Part shown: positions 1 through 6,494 of the stretch, one piece after another
Numbering within the stretch: position 1 is the first letter of the stretch
Layout: each line of letters opens with the position of its first letter
Virus record (IMG/VR): IMGVR_UViG_3300006853_000010
Coordinates: 1-35,522 of that record
Source: a virus
Length of the DNA stretch: 35,522 nucleotides
Reading direction: 5' to 3' (one strand)
Position numbers and translations under genes: made by a program
Notes under the pieces: generated by a model
Databases searched by the model: none
What the model saw: the letters and a program-made list of their open reading frames with translations, nothing else
What the model was told of the DNA's origin: nothing

Positions 1-90
1 CGATTCCGTCTCTGTGACCGTCTCCCCGCCTCCAATTTCGTTTCTGACAGATGGCTATATTTTGGTTCAGGGAATTACGCGAGGTCAGCA
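1..90. repeat. Terminal overlap of a circular sequence (left copy)
   Basis: Bases 1-90 are identical to bases 35433-35522. The late gene starting at 35203 reads in frame through the join to its stop at 436, which would not be expected of a true linear end. The repeat is therefore best read as assembly overlap of a circle of 35,432 bp. A 90-bp terminal redundancy of a linear genome is the less likely alternative. Confidence 0.95.
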
Positions 91-436
91 AAGCGACCCT
101 AACAATATTGGCCAGATCGTTCAGAGCTTTGTCGCGCAGACTTTGCCGGCGATCAACACCACTCGCCGCGATCCGGTTGTGATCGACGCGATTCCATCAT
201 CAGCGCAAGGCCGGCCAGATACAGCGCAACCCAATTGGCAACAGTACACGCCGCAGGCTCAGCAGCAACAGGCGCAAGCTGGGGAATGCGATTGGGACAC
301 GCAAGGATTTGGTGATTACCTGGCTTGTCAGTTGGGGATCAATTCGCCAATCGGGGGGATTGCGGCGGGGACGGTTACGGGGCTAGGCGTTGCGCTCCTT
401 GCTGGACTCGGATTTTTGATTTTACTGAAGCGATGA
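1..436 (+). CDS. Tail-anchored late protein, 3' part of a gene crossing the join
   Basis: This is the C-terminal part of a 221-residue protein whose start is ATG 35203. The codon frame here begins at base 2; the GTG at 14 is internal. The middle is a mixed alpha/beta-looking segment, followed by a Gln/Pro-rich stretch (QPNWQQYTPQAQQQQAQ) and a final hydrophobic segment of about 25 residues ending LLAGLGFLILLKR, a typical C-terminal membrane anchor with a basic end. The next gene starts at 433 and overlaps the stop as ATGA, so the two are translationally coupled. I do not recognise the family. Being one of four consecutive late proteins with a C-terminal membrane helix, it is probably a structural membrane protein of the virion (inference). 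Confidence 0.85.
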   Translation, partial: DSVSVTVSPPPISFLTDGYILVQGITRGQQSDPNNIGQIVQSFVAQTLPAINTTRRDPVVIDAIPSSAQGRPDTAQPNWQQYTPQAQQQQAQAGECDWDTQGFGDYLACQLGINSPIGGIAAGTVTGLGVALLAGLGFLILLKR

Positions 437-1635
437 ACTTGACCGATCAAGAGCAAGTGATCTTGAAAGCTATCGGGCCAAACGTGGCTGAAATCTCTCG
501 CGTGATCAAGGCCGTTGGTTATCCGAAGGCGACAGTAAAGAAAGTGCTGGTCAGGCTGAATGAAAAGGGAATTGTTGCTCTCCATCGTCACGATTGGCCA
601 GCTTCGCTGAAGCCTGAGCAACGCAAGTTCATGGTCAAGATCGGGAGCAACTACTACAGCGCGGTAAGTGTGATGAAAAGAAACCCAAAAACAGCAACAG
701 GCAAAGGCAAAACGGCTCTGAAGAAAACGGGGCGCGCATTGAAAGGGCTTGCCAAAGGGGCGCTAAGCGCGGGCGCGCAGATTCTCGGAGCGGGGGCGAC
801 GGCTTTGAATCCATCTCGAAAACGAAAGAAAAACAAGACTGTCATTAGGGCAAAGCGTGTTGTTGTGTTGAATCCGAAAAAGAAGCCGGCAAAGAAAAAG
901 GCCAAGCGCAATGCTTCAAGAGCTATCCCTGTTAAGCCGTCAAAGACACGTCGGGCCAGGTCTTCTAGTCAAACTGGTCGCAAGAAAGCAACGCCCAAAG
1001 TTCGATCCGTGGCTAAGGCTCGCAAGGCTCCGACTCGCAGAGCTTCAAAAAATCCAACGCGCAAAGGCTTGCGGCGGGGATATGGCAAGGCTCGACGTTT
1101 ATCGAAGAAAAGCGGCGACACAAAAAGCATGCGCCTTGCGGCTCGCTACATGAAGCAAAAGGGAATCCCGCACGCGCCACGACCGAAGAGAACAAGGAAA
1201 AATCCTGACGCCGCTTCGATCCGCAAAGAGTTTGCTGGAGCGGTCAACGGAGAGCGGGATTTGTTTTTCCCGCAAGGGACGCCGGCCGGGAAGCTCGCCA
1301 AGCTCGGCAAGTTGGTTTCCATCACGACAGAAGAGGGAACCATCAAGCCTGTCTCCGGTACGGCATGGCTATGCGCTGATACGAGAGGGAAGCTCCACAT
1401 AGGGTCTACTTCCGGCGCGCCACTCTTCGACGGTCCTAAGCGTAGTTTCGGTCACGTAACAAAGCTCGAATACGAAAGCTCAAAGCCTCATCTCGGCTAT
1501 CGCGGGCCGATCATTTGGTTTCATCGAGCCGGGGAGGAGAACGGAATCAAGCCGACATTGCATGCCGATGGCAAGGGCGGGCTTGTGTTCAGGGGCGGTG
1601 ATTACAGGCTGACAAGAAGGGGGATCGAGAACTGA
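433..1635 (+). CDS. Winged-helix and RNP/Arg-Lys-rich late protein
   Basis: This 400-residue protein has three parts. Residues 1 to about 80 look like a winged helix-turn-helix (LTDQEQVILKAIG, then VGYPKATVKKVLVRLNEKGI, a recognition helix pattern of MarR-type domains). Residues about 80-255 are extremely basic and low in complexity, with NP-containing tracts such as SRKRKKNK, NPKKKPAKKKAK and ASKNPTRKGL. The last ~145 residues are a normal-composition globular domain (RLAARYMKQKGIP, later GYRGPIIWFHRAGEENG). ATG 433 is chosen because it overlaps the upstream stop; the frame is open further upstream, but only inside the preceding gene. The composition suggests a virion-associated DNA-binding or DNA-condensing protein; a regulator of late genes is also possible. 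Function is inferred only. Confidence 0.85.
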   Translation: MNLTDQEQVILKAIGPNVAEISRVIKAVGYPKATVKKVLVRLNEKGIVALHRHDWPASLKPEQRKFMVKIGSNYYSAVSVMKRNPKTATGKGKTALKKTGRALKGLAKGALSAGAQILGAGATALNPSRKRKKNKTVIRAKRVVVLNPKKKPAKKKAKRNASRAIPVKPSKTRRARSSSQTGRKKATPKVRSVAKARKAPTRRASKNPTRKGLRRGYGKARRLSKKSGDTKSMRLAARYMKQKGIPHAPRPKRTRKNPDAASIRKEFAGAVNGERDLFFPQGTPAGKLAKLGKLVSITTEEGTIKPVSGTAWLCADTRGKLHIGSTSGAPLFDGPKRSFGHVTKLEYESSKPHLGYRGPIIWFHRAGEENGIKPTLHADGKGGLVFRGGDYRLTRRGIEN

Positions 1636-1928
1636 TGATGACTGATAAGGAATCAAAAATCGAAGAAATCATCCGAGACATTCTTTTTGAGATTTGGTGG
1701 CGATACCAGAAGTACAGATGCCTGTTTGCTTGCCGCTCAATAATTATGCGCCATATCCGCGCCCACCAATTTTCTCAAAACGCCAGATTGGTGATGAGCA
1801 TTCTTGAAGAACTGAGAGAGCAAAGCAAAAAGACAAGAAAACCAATCTATCGTTGGATGGCGCACCAGATTGATCCGGCAAAGGCTTTTAAGGCTGTAGA
1901 AGGGCTAGCCAATCAATCGCATTTATAA
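1635..1928 (+). CDS. Small helical protein, unknown
   Basis: This 97-residue protein starts at ATG 1635, overlapping the stop of the basic protein (TGATG); a second ATG follows at 1638. It appears wholly alpha-helical and amphipathic, with no transmembrane segment and no motif that I recognise (IEEIIRDILFEIWWRYQKY at the N-terminus). It is coupled to the late operon, so a virion or assembly role is likely. After the stop there is a 73-bp gap with a GC-rich stretch before the next ribosome site. Confidence 0.75.
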   Translation: MMTDKESKIEEIIRDILFEIWWRYQKYRCLFACRSIIMRHIRAHQFSQNARLVMSILEELREQSKKTRKPIYRWMAHQIDPAKAFKAVEGLANQSHL

Positions 1929-2001
1929 GTTTGCGCGAGTGTGTTAGCTGCGCCGCCGCGCTTGTTTGACACAGCAGCAAGGAGAAGGAGGGCTATTCGA
2001 T

Positions 2002-2751
2002 ATGGCTCTTGTACGTAGACGGGTCGTGAATCCTGCGCCAAGCGTCTTGGCTCTGGTCAACGGCTCCAGAACAAAGAGAGGTAAAACAATGGCTACTCGC
2101 AGAAAGAGAAAAGGTGGCCGTCGTCGGGTTACGCGCGCGCGCTCGCGCAATCCGATCAATCCGGTTAATCCAACAAGGCGGCGGCGTAGAAGTTCACGGC
2201 GTAGATCAACTGTCTACGCTCGCCGTCGTAATCCGATCAATCCCACTCGACGCCGTAGGCGCATTGGTCGCCGTCGCGCTCGCCGTAATCCGGTAACAGG
2301 CGTGCTCGGTCGCGCAATCCCGCTTGTGATCGGCTCGGCAGTCATCGGCGCGACCGCTCCATTCACGGCTCAAATCGTCGGGAGATTCGCGCCGCAATTG
2401 CTCGGCAATCCGATTGGCGTTGCTGCAACGACATTCGGCACAGGATGGGCGCTATCATTGCTGGCCAGGGCGTTCGCGTTTACTCGCAAATGGTCAGATG
2501 ACGTGATGCTTGCCGGCGCAGTGTTGGCGGGCGGGCAACTCTTCACGGCGTATGTCGCCCCGATGATCCCGAGACTTGGAGGGCAGGGGGGAAACGGAAT
2601 GGGCCGGCGTTACTACCGCAACGGAATGATGTCCGGCATTGGTGTGATGACCGGTATCCCACCGGGTATGGCTCTGGCGCCGCCAGTTAATAACAGTGGC
2701 ATGCAGGGCGTAGGGGTAATGACGGCCATTCCTCCGGGGATGCCGCGCTAA
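2002..2751 (+). CDS. Arg-rich basic protein with hydrophobic C-terminal half
   Basis: The N-terminal ~100 residues are nearly all arginine, lysine and repeats of the type RNPINPxRRRRR. They are followed by about 100 residues with two or three hydrophobic segments (IPLVIGSAVIGATAPF; VAATTFGTGWALSLLARAF; DVMLAGAVLAGGQLFTAYV). The C-terminus carries a near-duplicate GIGVMTGIPPGM / GVGVMTAIPPGM. ATG 2002 is chosen because GGAGAAGGAGGG lies 9 bases upstream; ATG 2089, with AGAGAGG upstream, is a credible internal start. Basic head plus membrane part suggests a protein holding packaged DNA against an internal membrane, sited directly before the capsid gene (inference). Length from 2002 is 249 residues. 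Confidence 0.85.
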   Translation: MALVRRRVVNPAPSVLALVNGSRTKRGKTMATRRKRKGGRRRVTRARSRNPINPVNPTRRRRRSSRRRSTVYARRRNPINPTRRRRRIGRRRARRNPVTGVLGRAIPLVIGSAVIGATAPFTAQIVGRFAPQLLGNPIGVAATTFGTGWALSLLARAFAFTRKWSDDVMLAGAVLAGGQLFTAYVAPMIPRLGGQGGNGMGRRYYRNGMMSGIGVMTGIPPGMALAPPVNNSGMQGVGVMTAIPPGMPR

Positions 2752-2770
2752 GCCCGAATCGAAAAATAAA

Positions 2771-2787
2771 GATTGATCGAATCAATC
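2771..2787 (+). promoter_or_regulatory. Small hairpin before the capsid gene ribosome site
   Basis: GATTGAT and ATCAATC form a perfect 7-bp stem with a 3-base CGA loop. It sits just upstream of a strong AGGAGAAGGAG ribosome site for the gene at 2810. It may be a 5' mRNA stabiliser for the most strongly expressed late gene (inference). Confidence 0.4.
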
Positions 2788-2809
2788 AAGCAGGAGAAGG
2801 AGAATAAAT

Positions 2810-3643
2810 ATGTACGGCGGATATGATAATGCCCCCAACATCGGTTTTACGGGGTCAAATATGGCGGGCTTGCCGACTACACTCGATCAGGTCAACCCCG
2901 GTTACTACAATCAAATCGCGGCGTTCATCGCCAGCAAAGGACCGAATGCCCGCCTTGCGTCGTTCTCAGGTCTTGTGTTGTACGACACGCTGAGAATTGA
3001 CGCGGGCGTACTCCCATCAAGAGACTTCACTTTCTTTACGAACCCTGTCAACGCAACCCAGGGCTTGTTTGTCGCTGGCACTCAGTACACGAAGCAGGAC
3101 ATCGACGTTCACCAATGGGTCACAACGGGCGGTCAGTTGTCCCAAGGGTATGAAGCCTTGATATGGGAAATCGGCGTTCAGTTCCGCATTGTAGGCTCGC
3201 TTGATAACTCGCTGCAAACAGCGGGCAACTTCATCAACCTTGCTCTCGATCCGGGAACACACACAACGGCCGTTGCTGCAGATGGTGTTCTGATGGGGAA
3301 CACGATGCGGGCGTTTCAAGAGAGCTTGTTTTTCAGTTTCTTTATCAATCAGACGAATTTCGAGTTGGGGCCCGGGTGGAGATTCCCGGCCGGCTGTTAT
3401 GGTTCGTCGGGCTTCGCTACAGCGTACTCGGGCGCGACCGCTCCGGCATTTGGGGTCGAGGACGGCTACGCAAACAACGGCTTCGGATGGGCCTATCAAA
3501 TGCCTGTGATGCGGCATCTGCCGCCGCTCACCAAATTCGGAATCAAGATGAGCGTGCAAAACCCGTTTACGACGGCCTTGGTTGGACCTGTGCGAATAGT
3601 CGTCACACTCGGCGGGATCGGCGTCCAGCCTGTGACCGGCTGA
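2810..3643 (+). CDS. Candidate major capsid protein
   Basis: This 277-residue protein is rich in beta-prone, Gly/Asn/Phe-rich segments, has no signal peptide or transmembrane helix, and has the best ribosome site of the late block (AGGAGAAGGAG, 7 bases before ATG). Motifs include YDTLRIDAGVLPSRDFTFF (about residues 57-75), TGGQLSQGYEALIWEIGVQF (about 104-123) and a C-terminal strand pair FGIKMSVQN ... VRIVVTLGGIGVQP. The length is close to that of jelly-roll capsid proteins of tailless phages such as PM2 P2 (269 residues), and a strong terminator follows directly, as is common for a dominant structural gene. No homologue is named from sequence alone; capsid identity rests on context, composition and length. 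The C-terminal strand pattern also occurs in the products of 4202, 4675 and 5753. Confidence 0.6.
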   Translation: MYGGYDNAPNIGFTGSNMAGLPTTLDQVNPGYYNQIAAFIASKGPNARLASFSGLVLYDTLRIDAGVLPSRDFTFFTNPVNATQGLFVAGTQYTKQDIDVHQWVTTGGQLSQGYEALIWEIGVQFRIVGSLDNSLQTAGNFINLALDPGTHTTAVAADGVLMGNTMRAFQESLFFSFFINQTNFELGPGWRFPAGCYGSSGFATAYSGATAPAFGVEDGYANNGFGWAYQMPVMRHLPPLTKFGIKMSVQNPFTTALVGPVRIVVTLGGIGVQPVTG

Positions 3644-3671
3644 TTTCTGACGTTCGGTTCTTCTCATTACT

Positions 3672-3714
3672 TGTGGGGCGAGGCTTTTGCCTTGTCTCGC
3701 CCCACAGTTTTTTT
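3672..3714 (+). terminator. Rho-independent terminator after the capsid gene
   Basis: TGTGGGGCGAG (3672-3682) pairs perfectly with CTCGCCCCACA (3696-3706), with a 13-base loop, followed by seven T at 3708-3714. It lies 28 bases after the capsid stop, inside the late operon, so it probably lets only part of the transcription pass to the downstream genes and sets a capsid-heavy ratio. Confidence 0.9.
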
Positions 3715-3737
3715 CAACGGGAGAAAGAGAGAAAGAC

Positions 3738-3941
3738 ATGAAATACACAATCATCGACAGCAAAAAGAAAACCCTCTTCATTCAACAGAATTACGACAAG
3801 ATCGAAGAAGCTCAAAAGAGGCTTGAGGCATTAAATCAAAAATTCGCCAGTCGCTATTCGCTCGCCATCGTCGGCGTTGACGCTGATGGAAATTTTCAGG
3901 ATCTAGCAGACAAAGCGCCAAGCAAAACACCGAGCAAATAG
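3738..3941 (+). CDS. Small acidic/basic helical protein, unknown
   Basis: This 67-residue protein starts at ATG 3738, after GAGAAAGAGAGAAAG. It opens with a short beta hairpin (MKYTIIDSKKKTLFI), continues with an amphipathic helix (KIEEAQKRLEALNQKFASR) and ends with a low-complexity tail (KAPSKTPSK). It is the first gene after the terminator and 12 bases ahead of the next gene. I do not recognise it. Confidence 0.75.
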   Translation: MKYTIIDSKKKTLFIQQNYDKIEEAQKRLEALNQKFASRYSLAIVGVDADGNFQDLADKAPSKTPSK

Positions 3942-3953
3942 GAGTCTCCATTC

Positions 3954-4190
3954 ATGAACCCTGTAAAACAAATCGGTCGCTATCAGTTGCCCATTCTCAA
4001 CGTCGTGGCGATCTCGCTCCGAACAGGCTGGCGCGCATGGCTCAGGCCGGGATACGACGCAACATTGATCAATGGCCATGTGATTCATTTGACCGAAGAA
4101 GAGAAGGCCCAATTAGACCAAGAACGCGAAACGCATGAAACCGTCATGCAGATCTACGGAATGGCGAAAGGCTTAGGGCTTCGCACGTAG
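3954..4190 (+). CDS. Small late protein, unknown
   Basis: This 78-residue protein has AGGAG 9 bases before ATG 3954. It contains a hydrophobic N-terminal third (LPILNVVAISLRTGWRAW) and a helical, charged C-terminal half (LTEEEKAQLDQERETHE). The hydrophobic part is short and broken by Arg residues, so it is not convincing as a membrane segment. It sits between the capsid gene and the beta-rich protein genes. Function unknown. Confidence 0.75.
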   Translation: MNPVKQIGRYQLPILNVVAISLRTGWRAWLRPGYDATLINGHVIHLTEEEKAQLDQERETHETVMQIYGMAKGLGLRT

Positions 4191-4201
4191 TGGGGGAAGC
4201 A

Positions 4202-4678
4202 ATGTATTATTTCAATAAGTTTACTTACAAGATTCTCGATCTCTATCAGACACACCTGATCTTTTTTGACACTATCCCAATTGGCTTTGCCGGAGTCGCA
4301 AGCGAACGACCAGCGCCGGTCTTTACCAACGAAGTATCAGAGGATGTGCTGTACTTCGGCGGGGAATTGAGCTTTAGCAATGCCGGTGTGTTGGTCAGAA
4401 TCAAGGCCATCAGCCCGCAATATGAATGGATGGTCAACGATGACGCCTTGCCGCAAGACACCCCGGCTAATGCCGTGTTTGGCGTGTTCTCGCAATCTCT
4501 CCCAATAATCCCTTGGGTATCTCCGTTTTTTCTGAAGAAACAAGGAAGGCTTCAATTGCAATGGACAAATTCAGCCGCCGCGCCAACAACAGGCGGCTTT
4601 GTGACGTTGCATGGTCTTCGGCTAACGAACCCTGTCAACGGGTCAGGATGGGATTACGCTATGGGGCTGACTTCATGA
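4202..4678 (+). CDS. Beta-rich capsid-type protein A
   Basis: ATG 4202 is preferred over GTG 4190 because GGGGGAAG lies just upstream; the product is 158 residues. The protein is beta-rich. Its C-terminal third reads SPFFLKKQGRLQLQWT ... GGFVTLHGLRLTNPVNGS and matches the pattern of the N-terminal half of the next protein (LPEAFFLPRGVQLKLDWT ... ASLTMIGVQLINPKQGS). An N-terminal pattern is also shared (DVLYFGGELSF versus DVLILGMSALVF). This indicates homology by duplication. The size suits a single jelly-roll minor or major capsid subunit or a vertex protein (inference). Its stop overlaps the next start as ATGA. Confidence 0.75.
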   Translation: MYYFNKFTYKILDLYQTHLIFFDTIPIGFAGVASERPAPVFTNEVSEDVLYFGGELSFSNAGVLVRIKAISPQYEWMVNDDALPQDTPANAVFGVFSQSLPIIPWVSPFFLKKQGRLQLQWTNSAAAPTTGGFVTLHGLRLTNPVNGSGWDYAMGLTS

Positions 4679-5751
4679 ATCGAAAGACTAAAACTTGCCG
4701 AATAGAAACCGGGGATCTTGTGACCTCCATGCTGTGTGGGCCTAAGTGGTCGCCCTACGCGCAGGCTATTGCGGATCATTATCCTGTTCAGATGCCATGG
4801 TATCTGACAAAAACTGTGAACTTATCCGATACTGGCGCTGTCAGCCCGCGATTCACTCAGATCACAAGTCCGCAGTTGCATGATGTCTTAATATTGGGAA
4901 TGTCGGCTCTCGTCTTCAATACACCGCTTTTTACCGACAACGGGAACTTTATTTATTTAAATATAACCGATAAAGAAACCGGCATTCCATGGGTTGCGCC
5001 CAACACAATTGGCTATGCGCCTTTGCCGGCCTTTGCCGGTGTCAACCTTCCTACAGTTGGCCCATCGTTGGTGAATCTATCGACAACGCCCATTATCAAA
5101 TTGCCCGAAGCGTTTTTTTTACCGAGGGGTGTACAACTCAAACTCGACTGGACGGCTATCGCGAGCAATGTCAGTGTGGTCAACAGAAGCGCATCGCTAA
5201 CCATGATCGGGGTTCAGTTAATCAATCCAAAGCAGGGAAGCAAGGCCCCAAGCCATGTGACCATGCCCAATGGCGATACTATTCCGGTTGGCTCCCGCAT
5301 GCCGTGGTTTGGATGCGTTCCGTTCGGCGGAAAACTTTCAACTGGCGTGATAAGAGGTTTCAACAATTTTACTCTACCGATTGGCCAGCAATTGTTACAG
5401 TTTTTTCCACCGCTTGATTGCAATGTTGAAATGCATGATAGCTACGGAAATTTTCTAGTCTCGCCTACGGCTTATGATGGGCTGGCGGGCGCTGGGTTTC
5501 CCACCACCTTTTTAACTATGAAATTTACGGACATGGGCGCTGAAAACGATTGGACCCCAGGGCTATCCCCCACACCGGCATTGTTGGGCAAAGAAACAGA
5601 TGTTCAGCCTGTCATGCCGTTTCCCAAACCTGCTTATTTGGAAACGGGACATCGAACGGCTTTTACAGCGCAAAATAATACGACGGCTGTCGCCGGCCAG
5701 GTCAATCAAGGGACGGTGACAATCAGAGGGGTAAGGCTCTGCGAGTACTGA
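4675..5751 (+). CDS. Beta-rich capsid-type protein B, two-domain
   Basis: ATG 4675 overlaps the previous stop (ATGA) and gives 358 residues; the frame is open further upstream but only within gene A. The protein holds two similar halves. The first, about residues 50-205, resembles protein A and ends IGVQLINP; the second, about 225-358, ends QGTVTIRGVRLCEY after PKPAYLETGHRTAF, the same strand order in weaker form. Two tandem beta-sandwich domains in one chain recall the route from single to double jelly-roll capsid proteins, but I cannot verify the fold from sequence. It could equally be a penton or spike-base protein. No transmembrane segment. Confidence 0.75.
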   Translation: MNRKTKTCRIETGDLVTSMLCGPKWSPYAQAIADHYPVQMPWYLTKTVNLSDTGAVSPRFTQITSPQLHDVLILGMSALVFNTPLFTDNGNFIYLNITDKETGIPWVAPNTIGYAPLPAFAGVNLPTVGPSLVNLSTTPIIKLPEAFFLPRGVQLKLDWTAIASNVSVVNRSASLTMIGVQLINPKQGSKAPSHVTMPNGDTIPVGSRMPWFGCVPFGGKLSTGVIRGFNNFTLPIGQQLLQFFPPLDCNVEMHDSYGNFLVSPTAYDGLAGAGFPTTFLTMKFTDMGAENDWTPGLSPTPALLGKETDVQPVMPFPKPAYLETGHRTAFTAQNNTTAVAGQVNQGTVTIRGVRLCEY

Positions 5752-5752
5752 T

Positions 5753-6286
5753 ATGTTGCAAACACTTCACATAAAAAAAATCGTTGAGCTTTGTCATCCG
5801 GAGTCGCTAAAAGAAGCGATAGAACTTCAACATAATATCAAGCCCGTTAAATTCGGCGATCGCATTGGTTGGGCTGCCGGTACAGTCTCTTTCGCTAGTT
5901 ATCAGATTCCCGAAGACGCCGCTTACATGCTGGTCTTGCGTACCGAGTGTTATGTGTTTACTGAAGTCGCGGCCGCTCCGGGCTTCGGGATGTTTTCCCC
6001 GCCGCCGTTCGCCTCCGGATTCTGGACGTATACGGACATTGCCGTCGGAACGAATGCCTCATATCAACTGACGCCAACTTTACCTCTTCATATTCTTTGT
6101 GACACCGACGAAATTTTATTCGCTAAAGGCGATCACAATCTGTCACTGACGGTCACACTCGGCGCCGCTCCGGATGCAAACGCCCGATTTATTCGAACTC
6201 TGGTTTATGGCTATATGATCGGGGCTAAGATCGCGGATCGAATTGGCGGCAATGAATCAACTTATTTCAGCACACTAAGCTCTTGA
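5753..6286 (+). CDS. Beta-rich capsid-type protein C
   Basis: This 177-residue protein starts one base after the previous stop (TGATATG). A short charged N-terminal region (LCHPESLKEAIELQHNI) precedes a beta-rich domain. The end reads LPLHILCDTDEILFAKGDHN ... RFIRTLVYGYMIG, again the pattern of a strand, a turn, then a final hydrophobic strand seen in proteins A and B. It is probably a third, more diverged paralogue in a capsid gene cluster (inference). No membrane segment. Confidence 0.75.
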   Translation: MLQTLHIKKIVELCHPESLKEAIELQHNIKPVKFGDRIGWAAGTVSFASYQIPEDAAYMLVLRTECYVFTEVAAAPGFGMFSPPPFASGFWTYTDIAVGTNASYQLTPTLPLHILCDTDEILFAKGDHNLSLTVTLGAAPDANARFIRTLVYGYMIGAKIADRIGGNESTYFSTLSS

Positions 6287-6288
6287 TT

Positions 6289-6483
6289 ATGACCTCTTAC
6301 GAAAGACGCCATCCCCCCGATGAATTAGGCTGCCACAAACGGCAGTCAGGCGGGGCGATTGGCTCATTGATCGAAGATTTTCTACTACTCGAAAGCGATC
6401 CGGGCACAGAGACGGACAAGCTACTACTCGAAAGCGATCCGGGCACAGAGACGGACGCGCTATTGTTACAAAGCTCCACTTGA
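6289..6483 (+). CDS. Small repeat-containing linker protein
   Basis: This 64-residue protein begins at ATG 6289, 3 bases after the previous stop. The C-terminal half contains a perfect duplicated 12-residue block LLLESDPGTETD followed by a partial third (LLLQSST). There is no strong ribosome site, so it probably relies on coupling. The duplicated acidic block may be a short peptide that docks to another late protein; its location just ahead of the spike gene fits, but the function is unknown. Confidence 0.6.
   Translation: MTSYERRHPPDELGCHKRQSGGAIGSLIEDFLLLESDPGTETDKLLLESDPGTETDALLLQSST
6382..6456 (+). repeat. Two 36-bp identical tandem repeats, 39-bp period
   Basis: Bases 6382-6417 and 6421-6456 are identical and encode LLLESDPGTETD twice. 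Exact identity at DNA level, including third positions, indicates a recent duplication or slippage event. Confidence 0.9.
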
Positions 6484-6494
6484 TATTTTGATAT

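Noticed and set aside
325-433. Extended start of the winged-helix gene at 325
   Set aside because: The extra 36 codons lie inside the preceding membrane-anchor gene; ATG 433 overlaps that stop in the manner of the other late junctions.
14-436. GTG at 14 as the start of the first gene
   Set aside because: The frame continues back through the circular join to ATG 35203, which has a ribosome site and overlaps the previous stop.
3017-3781. 254-residue - strand ORF opposite the capsid gene
   Set aside because: It is a shadow frame of the strongly supported + strand gene, crosses the terminator and lacks a ribosome site.
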